From positions 1 through 50,285 of the forward strand of contig NZ_JAUYQD010000085.1 of NCBI RefSeq assembly GCF_030697375.1: a DNA stretch of 50,285 nucleotides. The letters run 5' to 3'. A model generated the notes under the pieces. That model was not told where the DNA came from. It worked only from the letters and a program-made list of their open reading frames with translations, and made no database searches. The translations under genes were made by a program, and so were the position numbers. Below, piece by piece: positions 1 to 9,319 of the stretch (its first letter is position 1; each line of letters starts with the position of its first letter). The DNA comes from Rhodoferax sp. (lineage in GTDB: Bacteria; Pseudomonadota; Gammaproteobacteria; Burkholderiales; Burkholderiaceae_C).

Positions 1-60
1 ACGCCAGGCGGCAAATTCTTCCAAGCAGCGCTCAATGCGCTGGCGGTCTGTGTCTTTCAT
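1..60 (-). CDS. Partial CDS, N-terminus only, unrecognised
   Basis: An ATG on the minus strand at 58-60 opens a frame that runs off the left edge. The 20 visible residues begin MKDTDRQRIERCLEEF and are charged and helical. A GAGGA ribosome binding site lies about 8 bases upstream of the ATG. It is downstream of malQ-treY in the same direction with 117 bp between them, so it could be the last gene of that operon or a separate unit. Too little is visible to name a family. Confidence 0.5.
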   Translation of the reverse strand, partial: MKDTDRQRIERCLEEFAAWR

Positions 61-69
61 GTGTCCATC

Positions 70-90
70 CTCGTCGTTGAAAACAACGAG
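70..90 (-). promoter_or_regulatory. Small inverted repeat in the leader of the partial gene
   Basis: CTCGTCGTT (70-78) and AACAACGAG (82-90) pair with one G-U and a three-base loop, directly upstream of the ribosome binding site of the partial gene. No T-tract follows, so it does not look like an intrinsic terminator. A leader hairpin or small operator is possible. Confidence 0.25.
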
Positions 91-177
91 CGTGGCAAAT
101 CCGCTTCAACCTCGCAAGATGGCGCAGACCGGACGCTTACTCCTAAATCAGGAGCAACAGTATTAAAAGAAAGAGCA

Positions 178-3100
178 TCAGGCCTGGACCAGCAGGGCAG
201 CCACTGGCAGGCGGGCGAAGGCAGCGGCCAGCGTGATACACCCGTGGACAACGACGACGGTTGCACCGCTGAGTGCGTCGGTCAGTTGCGTGCCTTCGGG
301 CAATTCGACCCTCACTACCGTATCGGCCCAAACCGCCTCGCCCAGCGGGGGGCGCAGCGCCTCGCCCTGCAGCCGGGCGAAGAGCCGTGCGGCGATCACC
401 ACCAGCGTGCTGCCCTGGTGGCGGCGGGTGAAGGCGATGGCGTGTTCGGCCTGCGTGCCTTGGACGGCGAGCGCCGTGTAATCCCCGTCGCGGAACAAAG
501 CCGCTTGGGCTTGGCGCAGCGTCAGCAGGCGCCAGAGGGTCCACAACTTGGCGCGGCCGTCGTGCGGAGTGGCCAGCAGCGACGCCAGTTGCGTGGGGTC
601 CAGGGCTTGCAGCGCGGTCAGGCTCTGCTCCAGGGCGGCGTAGTCCACCGGTGTGCGGTTGTCCGGGTCCACCAGCGTCAGGGCCACCCGCTCGTGGCCC
701 TGGTACAGGTCGGGCACGCCCGGTGCGGTCAGTTTGAGCAGGGTCATGCTCAGGCTGTTGAGCGCGCCAAACCATGCCAGCGTGGCGCCCAGTCGTTGCA
801 ACTGCTCCAGAAACGGGTTGTCGTCCGGGCTGGCCAACAGCGCGCGCACAAAGCCTTCCAGCGCAGCTTCATAGGCCAGGTTCGGATTGGTCCAGCGGGT
901 GTCCACCTTGGCCTCCCGCGCCGCTTTGCGCATGTACTGCACGATGCGCTCGGTATAAGGCTGCAGCGTGCCTTCACCCAGGCCACCGGGCGGCAACGTG
1001 CCCAGCAGGGTCTGGTACAGCAGGTACTCGTCGGCCTGTGAAGGTGCGCCAGCCGGTGCGCCCTGCGCGCGCAGCGTCTCACGGATGCCCCGGTTCAGGT
1101 CCCGCCAGCGGCGCAGCGCCAAACGCCAGGTGGCAGGCATTTCGGACAGCACGTTGATGCGGTTGCGCACATCCTCCGAGCGCTTGTTGTCATGCGTGGA
1201 GCTGGCCAGCAGGGTGTGCGGCCAGTGCTGGGCCCGCACCGCGTTGGCCGTGTGAAAGTCGGCCACGGCCACCCCAAACCCATCGGGGTCGCCGCCCACC
1301 TCGTTGAGCGAACTCAAGGGAAAGTAGCGGTAAAAAGCCGTGTCCTCCACACCCTTGGCCGCCACCGGGGCGCTGAATTGTTGAAACCGCACGGCAAAGC
1401 GCAGCACGCGCTCGCAGACGTCCACGGATGCGCCCGGCACGGCCCGCCCCAGCAAGGTCTGGCGCACAAAGCCAAATACCGACAGGTCGGCATCCTGGCT
1501 GGAGCGCTCGGCCTGCTGCACCGCCCAATCCACATAGCGCTGGTCCTGCGCAGTGGCCTGGTCCACGATGTAGGTGCGGTACACCGGCAGGCAGGCCGTG
1601 ACTTCGGCCAGAGCCCTGCGCAAGGCGTTGTGGGTGTAGTCACGGGTTCGCCGGTCGGCGCGGGCGATGCGCAGCAACTCGGTGGACAGCACATTCAATT
1701 CGGACGACAGCGTGGTGCGCATGGTGTCCCGTTTGCCCGCCCGCGCCACCTCGGTGAAGCACAGGCTGGTGCCCGTGAAATTGCGCCAGATGTTGCCAAA
1801 CTTGGCGGCGGCGGAGGTATCGACGAGCACCCCGTTGGCGAGCTTGGCAAAGTCATACCCCGTGGTGCCATGGACGGCCCAGCTCAGCGGCACCTCTTCG
1901 TGCGGTGCCACGATCTTTTCGGCCACCACGTAGAGCCAGCGTGCCGGGCGGCCATCGGCCTCCTGGCCCGGCGGCACCAGGCCCGCACGCCGGGCATACC
2001 CTTCCTGCAGCTGCGCAAAATAGCGCGCCGGGTCAAACAGCCCGTCGGGATGGTCAATGCGCAGCCCGTCCACCAGGCCCGCACTGGCCAGGTCCAGCGC
2101 AAACGACTGCGTGGCTTCAAACACCGCTTCGCGCTCCATGCGCAAGGCGGCCAGTTCGTTGATGTCGAAGAAGCGCCGGTAGTTGATCTCGTCCGCCGCC
2201 ACGCGCCAGTAGGCCAGGCGGTAGGCCTGCGCCTCGATCAGCGCATGCAAGGCATCCCGCGCACCCGCAAGATTGAGCTCGGCCACGGCCGCAGCGATGG
2301 CCTGCGCCACGGCCGGATTGCGGGCCACCAGCCGCGCGAGCCGGGTTTTGAGCAGTTCCTTGTCGCGGGCCCGCTCCGCGCGGGCACCCGCTTCGCTGGC
2401 ATCACGCCCGGGCAAATGGCCGAACGCCGTGGCGGAGCTGGCCAGACTGGCCACCAGGTCCCCATCGTTGAGCCGCGCCTGGGCTCGCACCAGCACCAGG
2501 GGGTAACTCTCGGGCGCCAGCGGAAAGCGGTGCGCAAAGTAGTGCAGCGCCAGGCTCCCGCTGTCTTCTTCAAAACGCAGCACCACCGCGCCACTCACCA
2601 GCACGTCGCCGTAATGGTCCCCCAGCACCGGCAGCAGCACTTTGCCGGTGAGTTCCGGGTTGAGCGGCTGCCAGTCGATATCGAAGTGCTGCGCAAACAG
2701 GGACGCGGGCCCGTTTTCCAGCACGTCCATCCACCAGGCATTGTCCGCACCCAGCACACCCATGTGGTTGGGCACCATGTCCAGCAGCAGGCCCATGCCG
2801 CGCTCGCGCAGCGCCGCCACGAAGCGCTCGAAACCGTCGCGCCCACCCAGTTCGGGGTTGACCTCGCCATGGGCCACCACGTCGTAGCCATGCATGCTGC
2901 CGGCACGGGCCCGTTGGATGGGCGAGCAATACACATGGCTCACCCCCAGGCGTGCCAGGTAGGGCAGGATGCGCATGGCATCGCCAAAGCCGAAGTCCTT
3001 GTGGAGCTGCAGGCGGTAGGTGGCGCGCGGTACGTGGGCCTGCACGCGGCCACGGTTGAACGGCGTGCGGGAGCGGCGCGGGCGCAATCCGGCGAGGGTG

Positions 3101-5289
3101 CGGCCCAGCCCCTGCATGGCCGCATGGTGGGCCAAGGCCTGCAAGTCCACGGGCAATTTGCGCCGCCAGTTGGGATAGGTCTCCCCGCTGCCCGGCAGGT
3201 TGACCGGCTCGGCCACCCCCAGCACGTCTTCCAGCTGGACCGTCATCAGCGCGCACGGGCTGGCCGCCAGGTAGGCATGGACGGCCTGCACCACCCCGGG
3301 CGACAGGTCCTGCTGGCCTGCGGCCAGCAGGACCTGCGCCAGCGGCAGCAGACCCGCGTGCTGCAGCGCCAGCAAGAGCTGCATGCGGTCCTTGGCACGC
3401 GCCAGAAGTTGCTGCTCCAAGCGCACAGGGTCGGGGTACTGGCCCAACTGCCAGCGCCGTTGCAAGTCCTGCCCGCGCCACCATCCGGCCAGCGGTGCCA
3501 GGTCATGCGTGCCCACCGCCACCAGTGCCTGGGGCGGGTAATCCGCCGCGGGTTTGAAGTCGCCGCTGGCTTGGCGTTCAAAGTACAGCAGGCGGTACGA
3601 CAACACGTCCACGCGCGCCAAAGCCGCACGCACCGCACCGTCCACCGTCCCCAGGTCTTCGCCGACCACCATGCAGCGGTTGCGCTGGCTCTCCAGCGCC
3701 ACAATGGCCAGCAGCTCGTCCAAGGGGTAGTGCACATAGGTGCCGCCGTCCGCACCCTGCCCCGCCGGTATCCAGAACAGGCGCATCAAACCCATCACAT
3801 GGTCGATGCGCAGGGCGCCCGCCGCCCGCATATTGGCGCGCAGGGTGTCGATGAACAGGCGGTAGTGGCGGGTGCGCAGGCGGTCGGGCCGCAGCGGCGG
3901 CAGGCCCCAGCACTGCCCTGTCAGGTTGAAATCGTCCGGGGGGGCGCCCACGCTGGCACGCAGCGCAAAACTGTCCTGATGGGCCCAGACCTCGGAGCCC
4001 GCCGCGTCGGCCGACACTGCCAGGTCCAGGTACAACCCCACGCCCAGCCCCAGGGCCAGGCAGCGGTCGCTGGCGGCGGCCAGCTGCCGTGCCGCCAGCC
4101 ACTGCAGGTACAGGTGGTACTGCACACGCCCGGCGTGTTGTGCCGCAAAGTGCGCGGTGTCGGCACTGGCGGGGTCCTGGTACGCCGCTGGCCACACCGG
4201 CCAGCCCCAGACGGCGGCATCGGCCTGGTGCAAGTGGGCTTGCAGCGCTTCGCACAGCGCGTGGCGGTACAGCGCCTCGCCGCCTTCCGCCACGAAAGCC
4301 AGAAAGGCGCGGCCCGCGTCGTCTTGGCCTGTGCTGCCGTCAGCCGACAGATGCCGCGCGCGAAAGTGGGCGTACAGCAATTCAAGCGCCTCCAACTTCG
4401 CCGCCGCCACGCCCACCGGGTCCACCAGCTCGGTCTCGCGCAGGGCGGCCAGGCGCGCCTGGAATTCGGGTGAACGCATCAGCCGCTGCACGGGCTCGCA
4501 ACTGGCGAAATCGTCGACCGCCTCCACGTCGATGTACAACACGTTGAGCTGGCGCCGGGAAGACGGGCTGTACGGGCTGGTGTGCGCAGGCTGGTGGGGA
4601 AACAAGGCATGCAGCGGGTTGAGTCCGATGAAGTCGGCACCCAGCTCCGCCATGTGCCCGGCCAGCCGGGCCAGGTCGCTGAAGTCGCCCATGCCCCAGT
4701 TGCGCCGGGACCGCAGCGCATACAGCTGCACGGCGGGGCCCCAGACCCGGCCGCCGTCTTGCACTGCCGCGGGCCGGTAGCAGCGCTCGGGCGCGCTGAT
4801 CACCAGGGTTTCACCCGGCAAGCCTTCAATACCCAGGGCGTGGTAGCCCGCCGCCAGACGCAGCGCCACGGTCAAGGTGCGTTCGCTCCACGCCATGCCG
4901 TCCTGTTGTGTGTAAGCGGTTTGCGCCAGCGCGCCCGTGTCCGCCACGCCCTCGTGCCGGGTCCCGTCTTCGTCCCGGATGTACCAATGGATGTGCCCCA
5001 TGGCGGCGGGCAGGCGCACCACCACGTCCCAGCTCGGGGCCGAGGCCTGGATGGCAAGCACCGGCGGCAGGGTTTGGGCCCAGACCGTGCTGCGCGCCTG
5101 AACCAGGGCGTCCCGCACACTGGCCGGGCCGTCAACCCGGACACCGAATTCGGCCAGCACCGCCACCAGCCCGGCGCGCGCCACTGTATGGCGCGCGCCC
5201 CCAATGTCGTGGTACTCGGTGGCAATGCCAAAGTGCGCACACAACTGGTTCAGGGCCTGCGTGTCGCGGTGGCTCCAGGGCTCAGGCAT
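178..5289 (-). CDS. Fused 4-alpha-glucanotransferase / maltooligosyl trehalose synthase (MalQ-TreY)
   Basis: A 1703-residue fusion of two cytoplasmic GH enzymes. Residues 1 to about 735 are GH77 amylomaltase: NWGMGDFSDL, the nucleophile region RIDHVMG (Asp about 496) and acid GEDLG (about 543). Residues about 750-1703 are GH13 TreY, which converts the reducing end of maltodextrin to a trehalosyl unit: VPRATYRLQL at its start, GLRIDHPDG (Asp about 1079), VVAEKI (Glu about 1124), STHDNKRSEDV. The joint is a short Arg-rich linker. Each half is near the normal length of the free enzyme. The ATG at 5289 is chosen because it overlaps the treZ stop by 8 bp; the open frame upstream is the shadow of treZ. 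Last gene of the operon. MalQ would lengthen short dextrins so that TreY can use them. Confidence 0.95.
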   Translation of the reverse strand: MPEPWSHRDTQALNQLCAHFGIATEYHDIGGARHTVARAGLVAVLAEFGVRVDGPASVRDALVQARSTVWAQTLPPVLAIQASAPSWDVVVRLPAAMGHIHWYIRDEDGTRHEGVADTGALAQTAYTQQDGMAWSERTLTVALRLAAGYHALGIEGLPGETLVISAPERCYRPAAVQDGGRVWGPAVQLYALRSRRNWGMGDFSDLARLAGHMAELGADFIGLNPLHALFPHQPAHTSPYSPSSRRQLNVLYIDVEAVDDFASCEPVQRLMRSPEFQARLAALRETELVDPVGVAAAKLEALELLYAHFRARHLSADGSTGQDDAGRAFLAFVAEGGEALYRHALCEALQAHLHQADAAVWGWPVWPAAYQDPASADTAHFAAQHAGRVQYHLYLQWLAARQLAAASDRCLALGLGVGLYLDLAVSADAAGSEVWAHQDSFALRASVGAPPDDFNLTGQCWGLPPLRPDRLRTRHYRLFIDTLRANMRAAGALRIDHVMGLMRLFWIPAGQGADGGTYVHYPLDELLAIVALESQRNRCMVVGEDLGTVDGAVRAALARVDVLSYRLLYFERQASGDFKPAADYPPQALVAVGTHDLAPLAGWWRGQDLQRRWQLGQYPDPVRLEQQLLARAKDRMQLLLALQHAGLLPLAQVLLAAGQQDLSPGVVQAVHAYLAASPCALMTVQLEDVLGVAEPVNLPGSGETYPNWRRKLPVDLQALAHHAAMQGLGRTLAGLRPRRSRTPFNRGRVQAHVPRATYRLQLHKDFGFGDAMRILPYLARLGVSHVYCSPIQRARAGSMHGYDVVAHGEVNPELGGRDGFERFVAALRERGMGLLLDMVPNHMGVLGADNAWWMDVLENGPASLFAQHFDIDWQPLNPELTGKVLLPVLGDHYGDVLVSGAVVLRFEEDSGSLALHYFAHRFPLAPESYPLVLVRAQARLNDGDLVASLASSATAFGHLPGRDASEAGARAERARDKELLKTRLARLVARNPAVAQAIAAAVAELNLAGARDALHALIEAQAYRLAYWRVAADEINYRRFFDINELAALRMEREAVFEATQSFALDLASAGLVDGLRIDHPDGLFDPARYFAQLQEGYARRAGLVPPGQEADGRPARWLYVVAEKIVAPHEEVPLSWAVHGTTGYDFAKLANGVLVDTSAAAKFGNIWRNFTGTSLCFTEVARAGKRDTMRTTLSSELNVLSTELLRIARADRRTRDYTHNALRRALAEVTACLPVYRTYIVDQATAQDQRYVDWAVQQAERSSQDADLSVFGFVRQTLLGRAVPGASVDVCERVLRFAVRFQQFSAPVAAKGVEDTAFYRYFPLSSLNEVGGDPDGFGVAVADFHTANAVRAQHWPHTLLASSTHDNKRSEDVRNRINVLSEMPATWRLALRRWRDLNRGIRETLRAQGAPAGAPSQADEYLLYQTLLGTLPPGGLGEGTLQPYTERIVQYMRKAAREAKVDTRWTNPNLAYEAALEGFVRALLASPDDNPFLEQLQRLGATLAWFGALNSLSMTLLKLTAPGVPDLYQGHERVALTLVDPDNRTPVDYAALEQSLTALQALDPTQLASLLATPHDGRAKLWTLWRLLTLRQAQAALFRDGDYTALAVQGTQAEHAIAFTRRHQGSTLVVIAARLFARLQGEALRPPLGEAVWADTVVRVELPEGTQLTDALSGATVVVVHGCITLAAAFARLPVAALLVQA

Positions 5290-7144
5290 GGTTGTGGTTG
5301 GCCTTTTGCAGCGTGACATGCACCGCACCATGGGCCAGCTGCAGGGTGGATGTGCTGTCCGCATGGGTGCCGATGGAGTAGATCGAAACGCCCGCAGGTT
5401 TGCCGACACCGCCCACCGGCTGGGCGCCGAAATGCGCCAGCAGACGTAGCTGCGGGCCCAGCGCCTCCCCCGTACGCGGGCCCAGCGTCCACTCGACCCA
5501 CAGCGTGTCACCGGTGCAGCGAAAACGCCCTGTGCCACAGGGGCTGGCCAGCAGCGGCACCAGCCAGCGCTGGCGTAGCGCCAGCAACTGCTTGATGCCG
5601 GTCCACCATTCACGGTGCAGGGGTGCGTCGCGCTCTGTCCAATCCAGTTTGGAGGCGAGAAATGTCGCCGCGTCATTGGGGTCAGGGATGTCCGCCCGAA
5701 CGCCACCTTCGGCAAATACCGCGAAGCGGTGAAACTCCGCGCGACGGCCACGGGCCACGGCCTGCGCCAGTTCAGGGCCGAAGTCACAAAAATACAGAAA
5801 CGGCGTGGCGGCGGCAAACTCATCCCCCATGAACAGCATGGGGGTATGCGGCGACAGCAGCACGCAGGCAAAGACCGCGCGCAAGAGCACCGGGTCGCCC
5901 AGGGCATGGATGCGTTCCCCCAAGGCGCGGTTGCCGACCTGGTCGTGCGACTGCACAAAAGAGACAAAAGCATTTAAGGGCAAGCCAGCACTCGACTCCC
6001 CGCGCAAGGCGCCATGGCGGTAGGGTGAGGGCTGGCCCTGGAAGATAAAACCTTGTGCCAGTGCGCGCCCCAACTGCGCCACCGGTGCCAGGGCAAAATC
6101 GGCGTAGTAGCCCTCGGTCTCGCCGGTGGTGAGCACATGGACAGCGTGGTGCAGATCGTCATTCCATTGGGCAGTGGCGGCACGCGGTGCCCCGTGCGCA
6201 TCGCGCTCCAGCAAAGAGGCCTGGTTGGCATCGTTCTCCAGCACCACATGCACCTGCCGCTCCCGGCCTGGCCCGCTGTGCAGCGCGTCGCAGATCTCGC
6301 GCACGATGTGCACGGGGGAGTCGTCCCGGATGGCGTGCACGGCGTCCAGGCGCAGTCCGTCAAAATGGAACTCATCTACCCAGTAGAGCGCGTTGTGGAT
6401 GAAAAAGTCGCGCACCACCCGCGATTGCGGTCCATCAAAGTTGATGGCCGCCCCCCAAGGGGTCTGGTGGGCCGGGTTGAAGAACGGCGGGCAGCACAGG
6501 TGCAGGTAGTTGCCCTCCGGGCCGAAATGGTTGTAGACCACGTCCAGCAGCACCGCCAAACCCAGCCCGTGCGCCGCGTCCACCAGGGCCTTGAGCGCGT
6601 CCGGTGTGCCGTATGCGGCATCGGGCGCAAACGGCAGCACGCCGTCATAACCCCAGTTGCGCCGCCCCGCAAACTCGCCCAGCGGCATCAGCTCCACGGC
6701 GGTGATGCCCAGCTCGGCCAAGTCCCCCAGACGGGCTTGGGCCGCGGCAAAGCTGCCCTCGGGGGTGAAGGTGCCCAGGTGCAGTTCGTAGAGCACCACT
6801 TCGTGCCACGGACGTCCGCGCCAGGCCTGGTCTTGCCAGCAGTACGCGTGCGGGTCGATGACCACGCTGGCGCCATGCACATCGTCCGGGTTGAAGCGCG
6901 AGGCCGGATCGGGCACGCGCTGCCCCTGGGGCAGGCGGTAGCGGTAGTGGTGGTCGGCCTGGGCCTGGGCCACCACCAGACGGTGCCAGCCCTTGGCGTC
7001 GCGCACCATGGGGAGGAACACCGTACCGTCATCGAACTCGTATTCCAGAACGACCTCCTCCAGGCTCGGCGCCCACAGCGCAAAGCGCACGCCGCCGCCG
7101 GGCAGCACGGCGGCCCCGAAAGGCATGGCATGGGCCCGTTTCAT
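5282..7144 (-). CDS. treZ: Malto-oligosyltrehalose trehalohydrolase
   Basis: TreZ (620 residues, GH13) cleaves the trehalosyl end made by TreY, releasing free trehalose. An N-terminal CBM48-like domain begins PFGAAVLPGGGVRFALWAP. The catalytic barrel shows YNHFGPEGNYL, the nucleophile region DGLRLDAVHAI (Asp about 267), the acid in VVLENDANQ (about 303) and SHDQVGNRALG. The ATG at 7144 overlaps the glgX stop (ATGA), and the stop overlaps malQ-treY by 8 bp, so translation is probably coupled to both neighbours. TreY and TreZ are usually adjacent, as here. Confidence 0.95.
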   Translation of the reverse strand: MKRAHAMPFGAAVLPGGGVRFALWAPSLEEVVLEYEFDDGTVFLPMVRDAKGWHRLVVAQAQADHHYRYRLPQGQRVPDPASRFNPDDVHGASVVIDPHAYCWQDQAWRGRPWHEVVLYELHLGTFTPEGSFAAAQARLGDLAELGITAVELMPLGEFAGRRNWGYDGVLPFAPDAAYGTPDALKALVDAAHGLGLAVLLDVVYNHFGPEGNYLHLCCPPFFNPAHQTPWGAAINFDGPQSRVVRDFFIHNALYWVDEFHFDGLRLDAVHAIRDDSPVHIVREICDALHSGPGRERQVHVVLENDANQASLLERDAHGAPRAATAQWNDDLHHAVHVLTTGETEGYYADFALAPVAQLGRALAQGFIFQGQPSPYRHGALRGESSAGLPLNAFVSFVQSHDQVGNRALGERIHALGDPVLLRAVFACVLLSPHTPMLFMGDEFAAATPFLYFCDFGPELAQAVARGRRAEFHRFAVFAEGGVRADIPDPNDAATFLASKLDWTERDAPLHREWWTGIKQLLALRQRWLVPLLASPCGTGRFRCTGDTLWVEWTLGPRTGEALGPQLRLLAHFGAQPVGGVGKPAGVSIYSIGTHADSTSTLQLAHGAVHVTLQKANHNHA

Positions 7145-9300
7145 ACCTGGGCTCCGGCGCGGCTCAACAGCACAAAGGACCGGCTTTGCAGCGGATAGAC
7201 CGCTTCGTTCCATACGGGTGCCGAAATAGCGTCTGCCACCTGCGCCGTAGACAGCAGCACTTCGGTGGCCGTGTCCAGCAATAACCGCCATGCATTCATG
7301 GGCTCCAGCGGCAAAGTGAAGGGGACCGCGTCATGGTGGGCGTTGAACAGCAGCAAAAAATCATCGTCCATCAGCACCTCACCGCGCGATCCCCGGTCCG
7401 ACAGGCCATGGCCCGACATCAGCATCGCCAGGCACCGGGCGTTGCCATCGCTCCAGTCCTGCGGTCGCATCTCGGCGCCATCGGGCTTGAGCCAGCGGAC
7501 ATCGCGGTCGCTGTCCCCCGCAACCGGCTTGCCTTCAAAGAAGTGGCAACGCCGAAATGAGGGGTGTGCGCGGCGCAGTGCGATCACACGCTCCACAAAA
7601 ATGGACAAGGCCTCGCGCTCCGGGGTCCCTCCCCAGTCCAGCCAGGCCAGTTCGTTGTCCTGGCAATAGGCGTTGTTGTTGCCCTGCTGGCTGCGTCCGC
7701 GCTCGTCCCCCGCCAACAGCATGGGCACGCCCTGCGACAGCAACAGGGTAGCCAGCAGATTGCGTTTCTGGCGCTCGCGCAGCGCGCGGACCTCGGGGTC
7801 CTCGGTGGGCCCTTCCACACCGCAGTTCCAGGAGAGGTTGTTGCTGGTGCCGTCGCGGTTGTCCTCTTCGTTGGCCTCGTTGTGCTTTTCGTTGTACGAG
7901 AGCAGGTCATGCAAGGTGAAGCCGTCGTGCGCCGTGAGGAAGTTGATGCTGGCATGGGGCTGCTTGCCGGACCAGCCGTAGAGGTCTTGCGACCCGGTGA
8001 GACGCTGAGCCACCTCGCCAATGACGCCACCGTCTCCCTTCCAGTAGCGGCGCATGGCGTCACGGTAGCGGTCATTCCACTCGGCCCAGCCAAGCGGGAA
8101 CTTGCCCACCTGGTAGCCGCCACGCCCCAAATCCCAGGGCTCCGCGATCAGTTTGACGCGGTTGAGCGTCGGGTCCTGGCCAATCGCGTCGAAGAAGCCC
8201 CCCAGGTTTTCCACCTGGCCAGCCTCGCGCGCCAGCGCCGGGGCCAGGTCGAAGCGAAAGCCGTCGATGTGCATCTCTTCGACCCAATAACGCAAGGAGT
8301 CCATCACCAGTTGCAGCGCACGCGGGTGCTCCAGGTTGACGGTGTTGCCGCAGCCCGTGAAGTCGTCGTAGTAACGGCGGTTGTCCGCGTTGGTGATGTA
8401 GTACGACGCGTTGTCCACGCCGCGCATGGACAGGGTGGGCCCCAGCTGGTTGCCCTCGCAGGTGTGGTTGTAGACCACGTCCAGGATGACCTCGATGCCG
8501 GCCGAGTGCAGGGCCTTCACCATGGTTTTGAATTCTTTTACCTTGTGCGAGGCGTTGTAGCGCATCTCCGGTGCGAAGAAGGCCAGGGTGTTGTAGCCCC
8601 AGTAGTTCTGCAGCCTTTTTTCTGCCAGGTGCCGGTCATTCAGGAAGCTGTGCACCGGCAGCAGTTCCAGCGTGGTCACGCCCAGACGCTTCAGGTAGTC
8701 CACCACCGGCCCATAACCCAAGGCCGCATAGGTGCCGCGCAAGCGCGCAGGCACGGCGGGATGGGCCATGGTGAAACCACGCACATGCAGCTCGTAAATG
8801 ACCATGTCCTGCCACGGCACTGCAGGCCTGCGGTCATCGCTCCATGTGAAGGCGGGCTCCAGCACACGGCACTTGGGAACCAGCGGCGCACTGTCGCGGC
8901 GGTCGAACGACAGGTCGGCCCGTTTGCTGCCGATGGTGTAGCCATACAGCGCGTCACTCCAACGAAACGGCCCGATCAGGTCTTTCGCATAAGGGTCCAC
9001 CAGGAGCTTGTGGGGGTTGAAGCGGTGGCCCTCTTCGGGTTTGTAGGGCCCGTGTACGCGGTAGCCATAGGCCAGCCCCGGCCGGGCCTCGGGCAGGTAG
9101 CAGTGCCAGACATCGTCGGTGCGTTCGCGCAGCACGATGCGCTGGAGTTCATGGCGGCCGCTGTCGTCGAACAGGCACAGCTCCACCCCCACCGCATGCT
9201 GCGAGAACAGCGAAAAGTTAACCCCTTCGCCGTCCCAGTGGGCGCCCCGCGGATAGGCATGGCCGGGCCAAACAGCGGTGATCAGGTCGGTGCTGGCCAT
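7141..9300 (-). CDS. glgX: Glycogen debranching enzyme GlgX
   Basis: A 719-residue GH13 isoamylase-type enzyme that removes alpha-1,6 branches from glycogen and limit dextrins, supplying linear chains to MalQ, TreY and TreZ. The N-terminal CBM48 has the typical PRGAHWDGEGVNFSLFSQ. The barrel shows DVVYNHTCEGN, GFRFDLAPALARE (nucleophile about 352), LIAEPWDLG (acid about 387), GWAEWNDRYRD and FLTAHDGFTLHDL. The ATG at 9300 follows the previous stop by 19 bp; the longer open frame upstream has no family similarity. Confidence 0.96.
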   Translation of the reverse strand: MASTDLITAVWPGHAYPRGAHWDGEGVNFSLFSQHAVGVELCLFDDSGRHELQRIVLRERTDDVWHCYLPEARPGLAYGYRVHGPYKPEEGHRFNPHKLLVDPYAKDLIGPFRWSDALYGYTIGSKRADLSFDRRDSAPLVPKCRVLEPAFTWSDDRRPAVPWQDMVIYELHVRGFTMAHPAVPARLRGTYAALGYGPVVDYLKRLGVTTLELLPVHSFLNDRHLAEKRLQNYWGYNTLAFFAPEMRYNASHKVKEFKTMVKALHSAGIEVILDVVYNHTCEGNQLGPTLSMRGVDNASYYITNADNRRYYDDFTGCGNTVNLEHPRALQLVMDSLRYWVEEMHIDGFRFDLAPALAREAGQVENLGGFFDAIGQDPTLNRVKLIAEPWDLGRGGYQVGKFPLGWAEWNDRYRDAMRRYWKGDGGVIGEVAQRLTGSQDLYGWSGKQPHASINFLTAHDGFTLHDLLSYNEKHNEANEEDNRDGTSNNLSWNCGVEGPTEDPEVRALRERQKRNLLATLLLSQGVPMLLAGDERGRSQQGNNNAYCQDNELAWLDWGGTPEREALSIFVERVIALRRAHPSFRRCHFFEGKPVAGDSDRDVRWLKPDGAEMRPQDWSDGNARCLAMLMSGHGLSDRGSRGEVLMDDDFLLLFNAHHDAVPFTLPLEPMNAWRLLLDTATEVLLSTAQVADAISAPVWNEAVYPLQSRSFVLLSRAGAQV

Positions 9301-9319
9301 GGTCTGCGACGCCCGTGCA

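Noticed and set aside
140..154. CTCCT-AAATC-AGGAG as terminator of the trehalose operon
   Set aside because: Only five base pairs and no T-tract on the correct side.
1192..4473. 1093-codon plus-strand frame opposite malQ-treY
   Set aside because: It is the antisense shadow of a GC-rich gene with intact catalytic motifs; the translation is His/Gln/Arg-rich and has no domain.
5290..5973. N-terminal extension of the malQ-treY frame
   Set aside because: It overlaps treZ coding sequence for 680 bp and translates to non-conserved sequence; the ATG at 5289 gives the MalQ N-terminus.
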